The position numbers and the translations under genes are program-made. A DNA stretch of 64,000 bases. It comes from Paenibacillus sp. SYP-B3998 (GTDB lineage Bacteria > Bacillota > Bacilli > Paenibacillales > NBRC-103111). Shown here in pieces: positions 37,009 through 46,343 of this stretch. The stretch covers positions 1-64,000 of the forward strand of contig NZ_JAAIKC010000014.1 of assembly GCF_010820665.1 (NCBI RefSeq), in the 5' to 3' direction. The notes under the pieces were generated by a model, which had not been told where the DNA came from, did not search any database, and saw only the letters and a list, made by a program, of their open reading frames with translations. Position 1 is the stretch's first letter. Every line of letters begins with the position of its first letter.

Positions 37009-37923
37009 TTAATTAATAGAGTTAAATAATCGCTGGCCTTCCGCAATCCATGGATACATAAATACACGAAATGTATTAAGAATGGGCAGTCCAGCCAAAA
37101 CAAACAACACATAGGACACCGTTTCTTTACGGCTATCTCGAACCATCTCCATCTTCTCCTTATAATCTTGTATTCTTTGCTTTAACAACTCGTAATAAGT
37201 GTCATGCTCATTCATCCTCAGAGCATTTAAGGTTTCACCAAAGCTATGGGCTTCATCCGTCCCCAATCTCATTTTAAAAGTTTGAATAGCCGCTTCTGCA
37301 TCCTGATACCACTCATTGAGCAGAACTTGGAAATGAGCCCTGACCGAACGTGTTTGTGAAACACAGAGCGTGAGTTTCCGATGCAAATTCATACGTGAAT
37401 CATTATAGTAGAGAAGATGATGACTAATGATATAAATTTCTTTGACAATCCGATGCGCCCTCTGCTCCTTTAGTTGAAGCAGCGCCTTCTTATCGAAGAT
37501 TAGAAAAACAAGCATACATCCCGCTCCAACCACGATATAGACAGGGTGCAAATGAAAGGTAAAAAAAGAAAACTTCAAAGCCAGGTAGCCTCCTCCAGCG
37601 ATAAGTAGCGCTCCAATAATCGATAAGCGTCTGCTTCCTTCATAAAATGCCGCATCTATCCACATCCCGCAACCGTAAAGCAATTGCCTTTTCTCCTCGA
37701 CACGTTTACCGCTCATTCCAAGCACTTTAAATAACCAACCAGGCAACTGCGCCTTTTGAAGCGCACGTTTCACATACAGAGATCTCCACCTTTTCGCTTT
37801 AACTGGAAACTGCACAAGACATTGATACAAGACCGTCATGATAAGCGTAAAAAGCAGCAGGTTCGACGCTATTTGTAAAACAAATAATTGTTTGCTTTCA
37901 ATAACCAATATACACAACCTCAC
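37009..37923 (-). CDS. TadC-like inner-membrane platform protein
   Basis: 304 residues from a GTG at 37923 overlapping the upstream stop. Type II secretion F-domain-type protein: membrane segments near the N-terminus, at about 90-140 and at the C-terminus (VSYVLFVLAGLPILNTFRVF), with a cytoplasmic helical region between. With its TadB-like partner it forms the platform on which the TadA motor acts. Confidence 0.7.
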   Translation of the reverse strand: MRLCILVIESKQLFVLQIASNLLLFTLIMTVLYQCLVQFPVKAKRWRSLYVKRALQKAQLPGWLFKVLGMSGKRVEEKRQLLYGCGMWIDAAFYEGSRRLSIIGALLIAGGGYLALKFSFFTFHLHPVYIVVGAGCMLVFLIFDKKALLQLKEQRAHRIVKEIYIISHHLLYYNDSRMNLHRKLTLCVSQTRSVRAHFQVLLNEWYQDAEAAIQTFKMRLGTDEAHSFGETLNALRMNEHDTYYELLKQRIQDYKEKMEMVRDSRKETVSYVLFVLAGLPILNTFRVFMYPWIAEGQRLFNSIN

Positions 37924-38876
37924 ATTCTTCTTAATGATAAGTAAATGCCCATAAGAAACGACACGAAAATTAGCAAAAGAGCGTCCAATAGCATATTGCG
38001 GCCAACAGGATCCACAAAGTAGTACAAATACGCATTGTCTGTATTCACCTTGAAATTAATAAGCATAAATAAAGCTAGGAATAAAATCGGTGTAAAGTTG
38101 GCAATACGAATCTCCAAAAGTCGATTTCTGTCCAACTGATCCGATCGCTGCGCTTTACGCATATCGACAATTAACTCTTTTAAGCTATCCCCCACAAAGA
38201 TACCTTCCGTCAAAGCCACACGAACAATACCGACGAAATAATCTGCCCATGTATGTCCTAAAGTAAACGAAAACATTTTCAAACTATCCTCTGTCTCCCT
38301 TTGTGTCATTAAGTTTCGATACAATTGCTCAAACACGGGCTTGATTGGATATAAGATGCGATTTTCCTCTAAACAAAGCTTCAGAGCTATTTTAATATTT
38401 TGATTCGGATCGATCATGTAATATTGATAAAATACTTCTACTGCCGGTAAAAACTCTAATCTCGTTTGCAAGCGAATGCTCACCAACTTCATTCGAAGCA
38501 GCATATAAGGGAGTGAGACGAAAATAAACGTCACGACCGCTGCACCTTTGACGGTTTGGAAAAATAAAGCCCCTCCTAGTAGGCCAACCAAAAGCAATAC
38601 AATGGTCAGCACGATTAACATGTTTAAGCTCATTTGGGATTCGACGGATTCCATCATCTCCTTCACATGCTTATAGAAAAGGCTCCTCTTCCCCAAATAT
38701 TCGCCGAACCTGCTCCCTAGCTTAGATTGTTTGACATAATGGAGCCTGTACCTTGCTTTACGCTGTCGGACAAGCGCTCGTAACATCGCGTAGAGAAACA
38801 CATAGCATAAGACAAATAACAATAAAAGAATCAAGTATTTGGCGAAAACCAATCTGTCATTCGCCTTCTTTCTCAA
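37920..38876 (-). CDS. TadB-like inner-membrane platform protein
   Basis: 318 residues from a TTG at 38876, inside the end of tadA (20-bp overlap). Membrane helices at about 12-35, 85-130 and the C-terminus, with a type II secretion F-domain region (KSFEEN-like helical stretch, LTEGIFVGDSLKELIVDM). No clear ribosome site, consistent with coupling to tadA translation. Confidence 0.65.
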   Translation of the reverse strand: MRKKANDRLVFAKYLILLLLFVLCYVFLYAMLRALVRQRKARYRLHYVKQSKLGSRFGEYLGKRSLFYKHVKEMMESVESQMSLNMLIVLTIVLLLVGLLGGALFFQTVKGAAVVTFIFVSLPYMLLRMKLVSIRLQTRLEFLPAVEVFYQYYMIDPNQNIKIALKLCLEENRILYPIKPVFEQLYRNLMTQRETEDSLKMFSFTLGHTWADYFVGIVRVALTEGIFVGDSLKELIVDMRKAQRSDQLDRNRLLEIRIANFTPILFLALFMLINFKVNTDNAYLYYFVDPVGRNMLLDALLLIFVSFLMGIYLSLRRM

Positions 38877-40371
38877 TAAAATCGAGCTTCATCAGCATAT
38901 TAAACCCTCCTGGATCATGTTTAATTATTTTTTGCGATGCATGATGCGACAATTTCCCGGGAAATGTCCATTGATCTGTAAAAATGTCATAAAGTGCGAG
39001 ATCCGTAACACGAACCTCCTCATTTTCGTAGTTGTACTCCCCGATTCGCACTATTTTTCTTTTCCCACGAACAATGGCCATTTCAATGCCGATTTGTGTA
39101 ACATATTCGGTAATTCGCTTTGTTAAGCGTGCTGGATTCATCCCCCGACCATCGAGCATACACATGTCTGTGATAGCATCAGGCACATCTTCCAGCTCAT
39201 TAACATGAACAGAAGTAATACTCCCCTCATGTCCGCGAGTGCATGCCCGTACATATAAATTGGCATCCTCATCTCGAATTTCGGCATGGCATATTCGTTT
39301 AGGGGATTGTCTCAAAGCTAATTTGAATGCCTGTAATCCAGAATGTCTCGGATCTGATTCATCAATTTCGTATTCAATGATATTTTTCAGGGGGAAATTC
39401 CGCTTCAAATTCAATTCGAATCTTGACTCGATCGTAATGATTCTTTCGTTATCATCCATTTCAGCAATGATAGCTTTAATTAAATTCGTTTTACCTGAGT
39501 TCGTCGGACCAATCACGACCATATTAAAGTAAGATCTGATAAGGCTAAGGATTAAATCCTTCATTTGAGTATCCAAGGTCGCAAGCTCTGAACTGGCAAG
39601 AGAAGCTAAATCGAAGCGCTTTACTGTATAAAAACGAATCGTTAAGGTCGGCTCCGCCGTAAAGCCAAATCCAGTCATCGTAACACGCGAGCCATCACGC
39701 AAAACGACTTCCGCCCACCGCTTCCTAGGATTTAACGTGTCATTATTAAACAGCACTAAATTTTGTTGAATTCGCTCCAAATCCTTCAACGTTGGCAACA
39801 GATAAGGGGACGGCACTGGTGTCCCGCTGCGCACCTCAAAAATTCGCCGCCCCACAACCTGAATTTCCTCAAGCCCCTCCTTATGTTTCAATACAAGCTC
39901 CAGAACATTCAATCCAATAATCTCTGCAAATATGGCTTCAGGCAAAGTTGCGTAGCTATTCGCACCTGGGGGCAAATCGGACAATCTGCGTTTTGTTACA
40001 AGATCGTGGATCATCGCAAGAATCTTGCCTCGATCTTCTTCATAGCCCAAAATCGCCCGATTTAACGTCTCATTATAATGCTGCTTCTCTTCTTCCGTCC
40101 TGCCCTTCACCAGAACAAGCTCACTGCGAATGTCTTGAACCCATTGATAGAATACAGCATCAGCTGGCTTCTTCTCCTCTGTCCGATCTATTAAGGTTGA
40201 TACGTCAGTTCGGTCTGATCGCAGTTTCTGCCGTGTTCTTGGCCCAGCGCCTGGTCTTATACCTGTTCCCGCCCACTTAACTTCACCTAACCACGCACTG
40301 CTGCTGACCTTGCTTTCCTCACCTTTCCGCTCATGCATATAAGTAATAATTGAGAATTTCTCTTCATTCAC
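38857..40371 (-). CDS. tadA: TadA/CpaF-type secretion ATPase
   Basis: 504 residues, GTG start at 40371 with AGGTGAAGGGGA before it. VirB11/TadA-class motor: Walker A IGPTNSGKTNLIKAI (about 298-312), Asp box ITIESRFEL, a Walker-B-like segment ICHAEIRDEDANL and the HEGSITSVHVN His box. Powers pilin assembly at the membrane. Single ATPase of the locus. Confidence 0.88.
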   Translation of the reverse strand: MNEEKFSIITYMHERKGEESKVSSSAWLGEVKWAGTGIRPGAGPRTRQKLRSDRTDVSTLIDRTEEKKPADAVFYQWVQDIRSELVLVKGRTEEEKQHYNETLNRAILGYEEDRGKILAMIHDLVTKRRLSDLPPGANSYATLPEAIFAEIIGLNVLELVLKHKEGLEEIQVVGRRIFEVRSGTPVPSPYLLPTLKDLERIQQNLVLFNNDTLNPRKRWAEVVLRDGSRVTMTGFGFTAEPTLTIRFYTVKRFDLASLASSELATLDTQMKDLILSLIRSYFNMVVIGPTNSGKTNLIKAIIAEMDDNERIITIESRFELNLKRNFPLKNIIEYEIDESDPRHSGLQAFKLALRQSPKRICHAEIRDEDANLYVRACTRGHEGSITSVHVNELEDVPDAITDMCMLDGRGMNPARLTKRITEYVTQIGIEMAIVRGKRKIVRIGEYNYENEEVRVTDLALYDIFTDQWTFPGKLSHHASQKIIKHDPGGFNMLMKLDFIEKEGE

Positions 40372-40395
40372 TCCCCTTCACCTCATCCTTATGTA

Positions 40396-41631
40396 TTAGG
40401 TCGCCGCCCTTCGTCCTGCTAGCATTCTTCGTAGCCAAGTAACACGACGCACATTCGCTTTCCTTGGCAGCTTGTAGTAGTCGATTAGCTTGCTTGAAAC
40501 TGCTAGAACCTCCTCCCCCATCATGTGTCCTGGTGCGAACATTTCCATTAGTTTTCCTTGATTGCAGCGAGATAGCGCATCGGCGTGTCGCGTAATTTGG
40601 CCGATCAGATGGAGCTGCGTTTCTTTACGGATATCTTTAATCGTGAACTCATCCTGCTTAGCGTTTCGGTCCACCTGTACAGCGATCAGCTCAAAAGCAT
40701 CGGACTGAAGACCAAATACAGAACCAACCTGCCTAACCCATCTCGAAAAATCCTCTTGAAATTGGGATAGATCGGAAGTCGTAACAACAATTCTAGTGTC
40801 TGCCTCTAGGAGTCCGCATATCGTTGCCGCATTATCCCAATACGCATTCACTTCCACTACACACACATCAAAAGCAGCTCGCGCTACACGCATTAAATGA
40901 ACAATTTCCGATGGCGTAAAAAACTCAGCCTGCTCTCGAAGCATATTGCCGTATAAAATGTGTAAACCAGGCGTCTCTCTTGGCTGATCACAAACTTGCT
41001 GCAGTCTCTCAGCTGTTAGGCTCTGCGCTTTCAGCTCCGCTCTCAAGCCATCGAGAGTAAATACATTTTCGTCACGCCCCAAATATCGATGCAACTTGGA
41101 GCTTTTCAAATTCAGACATACATACCCGATCCTCGCGGAGGTTTCCAAGGCTAAAGAGTAAGCCGTCCCGAAAGAGGTCAGTGTCGTGCCGATGTTCGGG
41201 GTAGATCCGACAAAGGTGATCAACTTACCAGTCGCTTGTTGATAAGCATATTCGCCAGCTAAACCGTCCACCCAAGCACGAATATCATCAGCAATAACAG
41301 CCGTGCTCCGTCCTGGTTGGATGTAATCGAGGTTCATAAGTCTACACATTTTCACATACTTTTCATTAATAGCCGCATCATGATAATTAGATAACAGCAC
41401 GATAATTTTCACATCCTTGTGCGTCTGTTGAATGCCATCAATACATTCCTCAAGAGCCCCAAACTCCAAATATCGATCGGATAAAATGACATGCGAGAAG
41501 GGTCGCTCCGCCAATTCCTGTACCAAATCCATAACTGTCGAACAAACCGCCCAGCTTAAAGTCTGGTCATATACCACATTAGTTATTTCGTCTATTAACC
41601 TTTCATCTGCTGAAAGTAACCCTATGTTCAC
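40396..41631 (-). CDS. CpaE-like receiver/ParA-type protein with degenerate Walker A
   Basis: 411 residues from the GTG at 41631, with AGGAGG 7 bases before it; a TTG at 41649 is in frame but includes the ribosome site. N-terminal receiver-like domain lacking the phosphoacceptor (about 1-120), then an MinD/ParA-type ATPase fold. The P-loop reads FVGSTPNIGTT: both lysines of the deviant Walker A (KGGxGKT) are missing, so it probably binds nucleotide poorly or not at all. Known CpaE proteins position the pilus at the cell pole. Confidence 0.7.
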   Translation of the reverse strand: MNIGLLSADERLIDEITNVVYDQTLSWAVCSTVMDLVQELAERPFSHVILSDRYLEFGALEECIDGIQQTHKDVKIIVLLSNYHDAAINEKYVKMCRLMNLDYIQPGRSTAVIADDIRAWVDGLAGEYAYQQATGKLITFVGSTPNIGTTLTSFGTAYSLALETSARIGYVCLNLKSSKLHRYLGRDENVFTLDGLRAELKAQSLTAERLQQVCDQPRETPGLHILYGNMLREQAEFFTPSEIVHLMRVARAAFDVCVVEVNAYWDNAATICGLLEADTRIVVTTSDLSQFQEDFSRWVRQVGSVFGLQSDAFELIAVQVDRNAKQDEFTIKDIRKETQLHLIGQITRHADALSRCNQGKLMEMFAPGHMMGEEVLAVSSKLIDYYKLPRKANVRRVTWLRRMLAGRRAAT

Positions 41632-41645
41632 TTTCACTCCTCCTT

Positions 41646-42350
41646 TCAATTAGGCGCCAGAATGGATGATGAACTAAATGCAATAACCAGCTTCGCTTTT
41701 TTGGAGCTACAAAGCTGATCGATCTTGAGCCACTCTTCCTCGGCTAAATTTAGATTGATTTGATCGATAGCGCCGTTCGCTTCCAACCTTGATGCGTACA
41801 TTTTTTCCTTATCCCCCTCCACTTTCGACATCAGGTTTGAGCTTTTGGGATTATCTACTTCTACATTCGCTGAAGACTTCACGGAAGCGACCATGATTTC
41901 ATTTTCAAAAAGTTTGCGCGAACTCCCATCTGCTGCGGATACGTAAATACGAACGCGATCTCCAGCACGTATACCATTGGATACTGACAATACATACTCT
42001 TTGGGTATCTGAAAAGTAGCCTGATGTTCATTCGGCAATAGATGGTAACGATTCACTTTCCACTTCAAAATCGGTTCGTGCTTGCCTAGCGGAATTAACG
42101 TTTCCTGTCCCACAATCTCATCTAATTCCGTAATCATGCTGCTAGCAAAGCTGCCCTTTTGCATAGCTCTTAACTCAACCATATCGCTGCCAACCATCGT
42201 TCCGGCGCGTATAAAGTCTTTGGGTACAACCACCTGTACCGTCTGCTGCAATTCCACCTGATTGACTTGTAGTACATAAACCCCATACACAAGTCCACCA
42301 GCGAGCAGCGCAGCAATGAAACTAATAAGCAGGCTTCTCCTGCGATTCAA
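41646..42350 (-). CDS. CpaB/RcpC-like pilus assembly protein (SAF domain)
   Basis: 234 residues from a TTG at 42350 with AAGGAGG 8 bases before (NRRRSLLISFIAALLAGGLVY: positive start plus one membrane helix). SAF-domain segment (VVVPKDFIRAGTMVGSDMVEL) and a RcpC-type C-terminal region, as in CpaB proteins. First gene of the pilus operon; its 4-bp-scale overlap with cpaE shows close coupling. A hairpin terminator stands at 42384-42426, just before it. Confidence 0.72.
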   Translation of the reverse strand: MNRRRSLLISFIAALLAGGLVYGVYVLQVNQVELQQTVQVVVPKDFIRAGTMVGSDMVELRAMQKGSFASSMITELDEIVGQETLIPLGKHEPILKWKVNRYHLLPNEHQATFQIPKEYVLSVSNGIRAGDRVRIYVSAADGSSRKLFENEIMVASVKSSANVEVDNPKSSNLMSKVEGDKEKMYASRLEANGAIDQINLNLAEEEWLKIDQLCSSKKAKLVIAFSSSSILAPN

Positions 42351-42383
42351 CCCCTCGACCTCCTTTTTCTTCAAAAAGCAAAA

Positions 42384-42426
42384 AAGAACGCAAACCTCGG
42401 AAGTTCATCCGAAAATTTGCGTTCTT
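42384..42426 (-). terminator. hairpin terminator or attenuator before the pilus operon
   Basis: AAGAACGCAAA pairs with TTTGCGTTCTT, with an inner CGG/CCG pair, followed by TTTTTT on the minus strand. It could end the upstream gene remnant or attenuate the pilus operon, whose first start is about 35 bp further. An almost identical copy is at 43251-43293. Confidence 0.6.
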
Positions 42427-42622
42427 CGCAAAACAATAATATCATCTCAGTTCAATCACTATCAGTTCAATCACTACGAACTAAAGTATCACATAATATC
42501 CCAATTTACAACTTATTTTTACAAATACAATATACCTACGGATACAGGAGCCTTTTTCGTTCCCTATGCGCACTATCCCCACAGCTCAGAGTTACAGATA
42601 CTTTTTTAAACGAGCAGCTTTA

Positions 42623-43045
42623 TTAATTAGGAAGTGTCGCTTGATATTGAGTCCATAGCGTATTCACGTCTGTTCCGGTAATCACTTGAAATTGACGTTC
42701 TTTCCATAATTGAATTTCATTTGCACCCCCGACGTTGTATGGGATCGGAGTCGTCGCATTTAGCTATAAGGTTCGTCCTCTGCGGAAGTAATCGTGTATG
42801 AGATAACGGCTTTCACAGTAGGAAACTCATATTGCAGCCATGCTGGGCTGTTGAATGTCAACCATTTTGAAAAAACATCCTGGTCGAACGCTTTATCCTT
42901 CCCTTGGTGTGGCGCAAACTCTCCACTGGCTGTTACCTTCCCACCTAAAGCCAAATTTGTTGGTATAGTAATCGAAGTCGATTGTGCTGCTACCGCAGCT
43001 GGAATATGTACGTTGCTACTGAAGCCTACACCTATGGCGGCGTAT
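42623..43045 (-). pseudogene. internally deleted copy of the discoidin/BSP peptidase gene
   Basis: The minus strand holds the N-terminal discoidin part (GGKVTASGEFAPHQGKDKAF..., TITSAEDEPY) joined directly, out of frame, near 42765 to the last ~45 codons (PYN, then ...ITGTDVNTLWTQYQAxLPN) of the intact gene at 43357-44952. About 1.1 kb of middle is missing, including the metal site. The signal-peptide region is also damaged. Confidence 0.8.
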
Positions 43046-43250
43046 AATTTTTGTTAATAAATCCCTACGAAGAACCTGCTGATCGCAGATAACATCCTTC
43101 CTGAAATCTCTACTCTCTTTATTTTCTCTATCATCTGATATTCCCCAGCATCTACAAGGTTTGATATTCATATAAATAGGAGTATCAAAGAAATAAGCAG
43201 GATTCTCCTGCGATTCAACCCCTCGACCTCCTTTTTCATCAAAAAACAAA

Positions 43251-43293
43251 AAGAACGCAAACCTCGGAAGTTCATCCGAAAATTTGCGTTCTT
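43251..43293 (-). terminator. terminator after the intact discoidin/BSP gene
   Basis: AAGAACGCAAA (43251-43261) pairs with TTTGCGTTCTT (43283-43293), followed by TTTTTG on the minus strand. Confidence 0.65.
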
Positions 43294-43356
43294 CGCAAAA
43301 CAATAATTTCATCTCAGCTCAGAATTACAGATGCTCTTTTAAATGAGCAACTTTTA

Positions 43357-44952
43357 TTAATTAGGAAGTATCGCTTGATATTGCGTCCAGAGCGTATTCA
43401 CGTCTGTTCCGGTAATCAATTGAAATTGACTTTCTTTCCACAATTGAAGTTCTCTTTCACCACCGATGTTGTAAGGGATCTGAGTGGCATTTAGTTCACG
43501 AATGAAACCTCGTTTTTTCGTATCCTCAATCCAACGAATGAAGTTCGCTGTTCCATTAGTCTGCCAAGTCCCTCCCTTGCTGGCGCTATAGCGGTCATGG
43601 TAGCCCGTTTCATAGCGTAGGCTATCAGCTACTGCTTCCACATCGAAATGGCTATATTGATAAACATGGCCTATTTCATGATAAAGAATTCCAATTATTT
43701 CTTCGCGTAACGATTTGGAAGGACTAGGTACGAAGTTTCTTAGAAACTGTGAACTGAAGCCAACTGTCTTCTGCGCACTGTCTCCCGATGTCCAAGCCAC
43801 CCCAGGAACATCTTCAATGGTCACCAGGATTTTCTTCACATCAGTAGGCACATCTGCGGGATTACTGTATAACATTTCGTTTACTTTACGTGCGATCTCC
43901 AAGATGTCTTTCTCGGCATTGGGAAGAGCTTGAGTGAATAAGCTCCCGCTGCCCGTTGAATCAAGGTTCTGTACTTCGATGACTGGGTTAACGGCATGCG
44001 CAATATCATTTGTGCGCGAAAATTCAACTTCGCCCAATTGCGTAATGTAGCCGCTATGATTTGTCAAATTGTTGAGCCTATAATATTGATAAGCCGTGGT
44101 ACTGTTATTCAGAATGTAATGATTGCGCTGATGCCGAACTTTGAAGGTCTCATCGCTTTTCGTGTCTATCATCGTCCAGTTCGTATTGTCGTTGGATCCT
44201 TGAAGGACCCAACTTTTCGGATCACCTTCGGGTTTATTGTTAGCCGCCGTAAGCGCGTAACCATCAATCGTCACCTGTTCGCCGAAGTCGAACTTAAGCC
44301 ATGAGTTGTTCTCATAAGTTAACCATTTCGTAACGCTTGTCCCATCCACCAAGTTCGCTTTGATATCGGTAGGCGCGTTTTCTCCGCTAGCCGTAACCGT
44401 GGGCTTAATTGTGTTCCATGTCTTTGCGCTGCCATCGAATAGTTTGATTTCAGACAACTGCAGAATGCCGCTTCCAATTTGATTATTAAAGTCATCAAAT
44501 TTCACATATTTATAAGCAGTCGTATTCGTAAATGAATAGGTTTTCGCTTGATGCCGGGAGGTAAAACTTTGATTTTGTCGTGTGTCCAGCTGCGTCCAGC
44601 TAGACCCGTCATTGGAGCCTTTTAATACCCAACTTTTTGGGTCTCTAAAAGGTTCGTCCTCCGCGGAAGTAATCGTGTATGAAGTAACGACCTTCGCAGT
44701 AGGAAACTCATATTGCAGCCATGCTGGGCTGTTGAATGTCAACCATTTTGAAAAAACGTCCTGGTCGAACGCTCTATCCTTCCCTTGGTGTGGCCCATAC
44801 TCTCCACTGGCTGTTACCGTCCCACCTATAGCCAAATTTGTTGGTATAGTGATTGAAGTCGATTGTGCTGCTGCCGCAGCGGGAATGTATACGTTGCCAC
44901 TGAAACCTACTCCTATGGTGGCCGCTAAAATAAGTACTCCTAATTTTCTCAT
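43357..44952 (-). CDS. secreted BSP-type metallopeptidase with two discoidin domains
   Basis: 531 residues; GAGGAAG about 10 bases before ATG. Signal peptide 1-28 (cleaved near AAAAAQ). Two F5/8C (discoidin) domains, about 38-175 and 180-320, each with the YTITxAxxxPxxDPKSWxLxGSNDG core, for binding sugars. The C-terminal domain (330-531) is a plant-type basic secretory protein fold: HEIGHVYQ zinc-binding motif, then ADSLRYETGY and TANFIRWIEDTKKRGFIREL. Probably cuts protein or peptide crosslinks at a polysaccharide-bound surface. Neighbour of its own broken copy. Confidence 0.75.
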   Translation of the reverse strand: MRKLGVLILAATIGVGFSGNVYIPAAAAAQSTSITIPTNLAIGGTVTASGEYGPHQGKDRAFDQDVFSKWLTFNSPAWLQYEFPTAKVVTSYTITSAEDEPFRDPKSWVLKGSNDGSSWTQLDTRQNQSFTSRHQAKTYSFTNTTAYKYVKFDDFNNQIGSGILQLSEIKLFDGSAKTWNTIKPTVTASGENAPTDIKANLVDGTSVTKWLTYENNSWLKFDFGEQVTIDGYALTAANNKPEGDPKSWVLQGSNDNTNWTMIDTKSDETFKVRHQRNHYILNNSTTAYQYYRLNNLTNHSGYITQLGEVEFSRTNDIAHAVNPVIEVQNLDSTGSGSLFTQALPNAEKDILEIARKVNEMLYSNPADVPTDVKKILVTIEDVPGVAWTSGDSAQKTVGFSSQFLRNFVPSPSKSLREEIIGILYHEIGHVYQYSHFDVEAVADSLRYETGYHDRYSASKGGTWQTNGTANFIRWIEDTKKRGFIRELNATQIPYNIGGERELQLWKESQFQLITGTDVNTLWTQYQAILPN

Positions 44953-45363
44953 GTTTTGTCATCTTCCTCTTTTCATTAATTTTGTATTAATCAATAAATA
45001 GATACATTTTATGCCTTATTATACATCAATTCTCGTGATTTGGTAAAATATACAACAAAAAAAACATATTATTCATAGTAAATTTATTGTAAATGATTCA
45101 TAAGAAGCATTTATCCCTTGCAAATAACATGCTTCCTGAAATCTCTACTCTCTTTATTTTCTCTATCCTCTGATATTCCCCAGCATCTGTAAGATTTCAT
45201 ATTCAAATAAATACGAATATCAAAGGAAAGAGCCCGGCATTAAATACCGGACTCTTTTCTCACAGAAATCTATACATACAGTTTTTTCGCTTTCATTCGT
45301 AAGGGCATGAGGCGATAATCTTTTTCGTATACGCTTGTAAATTTCACCAATACAACTAACCGC
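44953..45363. other. intergenic region with repeat unit A and a terminator
   Basis: Holds copy A (45118-45226) of the tandem duplication and a hairpin at 45227-45260. No gene seen; upstream half probably carries the promoter of the discoidin/BSP gene, not assigned. Confidence 0.4.
45227..45260. terminator. terminator between pfkB-type kinase and discoidin gene
   Basis: AAAGAGCCCGG pairs with CCGGACTCTTT (one bulge), with TTTT on one side and weak T content on the other. Serves the kinase gene. Confidence 0.5.
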
Positions 45364-46338
45364 TTATATAGCGTTGTTGTCCTGTACTTCCGCAAGCGTC
45401 GGGAGCGCGGGAATCGCACCCCTGCGGGTTGTCGTGATCGCGCCTACACGATTGGCGAACGCGAACACCCGCTCCGCAGCTCCAGCTTCGCCGAGCGCGC
45501 CCGCGATGTTAGCTGGCGTAGCGCCAAGCGCCACCAGCTGAAAAAGCATCCCGCCGACGAAGCTGTCGCCGGCGCCAGTCGTATCCACGGCCGCCGCAGG
45601 CTGGCCAGGGACGACCACATCCTGCCGTGCGGTCACGACACGGCAGCCTTGAGCCCCCAAGGTGATGACAATCACCTTGGGACCCTGCCGCAGCAGCAGT
45701 TGCGCACCTGTGGTCGCGTCTACGCCGAAGAGGAATTCAATTTCCTCCTCGCTCACTTTGACCACATCAGCCAGCGGTAGCTGCGCAAGAATCTCGGCCC
45801 GCGCAGCGTCAGCGCTCGGCCACAGGGCTAGACGAACATTGGGGTCATACGACACCAATGCGCCGAACTCGCGTGCTCGACGCGCAGCGTCGAGCGTCGC
45901 AGTGCGGCAGGGCTCGGCGATCAAGGACACCGAGCCGAAATGATAGACCGCTGCGTCTTCCAGCCACTGTGCCTCGACTTCGTCGGCGCGCAGCAGCATG
46001 TCCGCCGCCGGATCGCGAAAAAACAAGAAATCGCGCTCTCCATCCGCGCGCAGGGAAACAAAAGCCAGACCTGTCTTCGCCTCAGCAGTCTGGATCACAG
46101 CCGCATGCACGCCTACTTCTTCGAGCGTCCGCTTCAAATAATCGCCGAAGGGATCCTCGCCGATTTTCCCAATAAACCGCGCGTTCCCGCCCAGCTTGGC
46201 CACAGCCGCAGCCACATTGGCAGGCGCTCCCCCCGCCGCCCGCTGAAAACTCGTAACATCAGCTAACGCTTGTCCGTTCACATCCGGCACGAAATCAATC
46301 AATAACTCACCTAAACATACAATATACTGTTTGTCCAT
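45364..46338 (-). CDS. PfkB-family carbohydrate kinase (fructokinase type)
   Basis: 324 residues. N-terminal GELLIDFVP, substrate-side GGAPANVAAAVAKLGG, and the C-terminal DTTGAGDSFVGGML anion-hole/catalytic Asp motif identify a ribokinase/PfkB fold. The Ala-rich sequence is like fructokinases (ScrK), but 2-keto-3-deoxygluconate kinases look similar. Start lies 5 bp after the TetR stop, with GAGGGG inside the TetR end: same transcript. Strikingly richer in GC (45370-46270) than its neighbours, like the M24 gene. Confidence 0.85.
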   Translation of the reverse strand: MDKQYIVCLGELLIDFVPDVNGQALADVTSFQRAAGGAPANVAAAVAKLGGNARFIGKIGEDPFGDYLKRTLEEVGVHAAVIQTAEAKTGLAFVSLRADGERDFLFFRDPAADMLLRADEVEAQWLEDAAVYHFGSVSLIAEPCRTATLDAARRAREFGALVSYDPNVRLALWPSADAARAEILAQLPLADVVKVSEEEIEFLFGVDATTGAQLLLRQGPKVIVITLGAQGCRVVTARQDVVVPGQPAAAVDTTGAGDSFVGGMLFQLVALGATPANIAGALGEAGAAERVFAFANRVGAITTTRRGAIPALPTLAEVQDNNAI

Positions 46339-46343
46339 TTTCT

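Larger units (their letters stand above)
42427..43356. repeat. damaged second copy of a tandem duplication
   Basis: In order along the minus strand, 45118-45226 (A), the peptidase gene, hairpin 43251-43293 (B) and a piece of the cpaB start (43200-43245) recur as A-prime (43082-43192), the broken gene (42623-43045), the hairpin (42384-42426) and cpaB itself. A roughly 2-kb block was duplicated in tandem and the left copy then lost its centre. Confidence 0.7.

Noticed and set aside
42384-42426. Cyclic di-GMP riboswitch in the pilus leader
   Set aside because: No conserved riboswitch core is visible; a plain stem with a T tract explains it, and the copy at 43251 sits after a stop codon.
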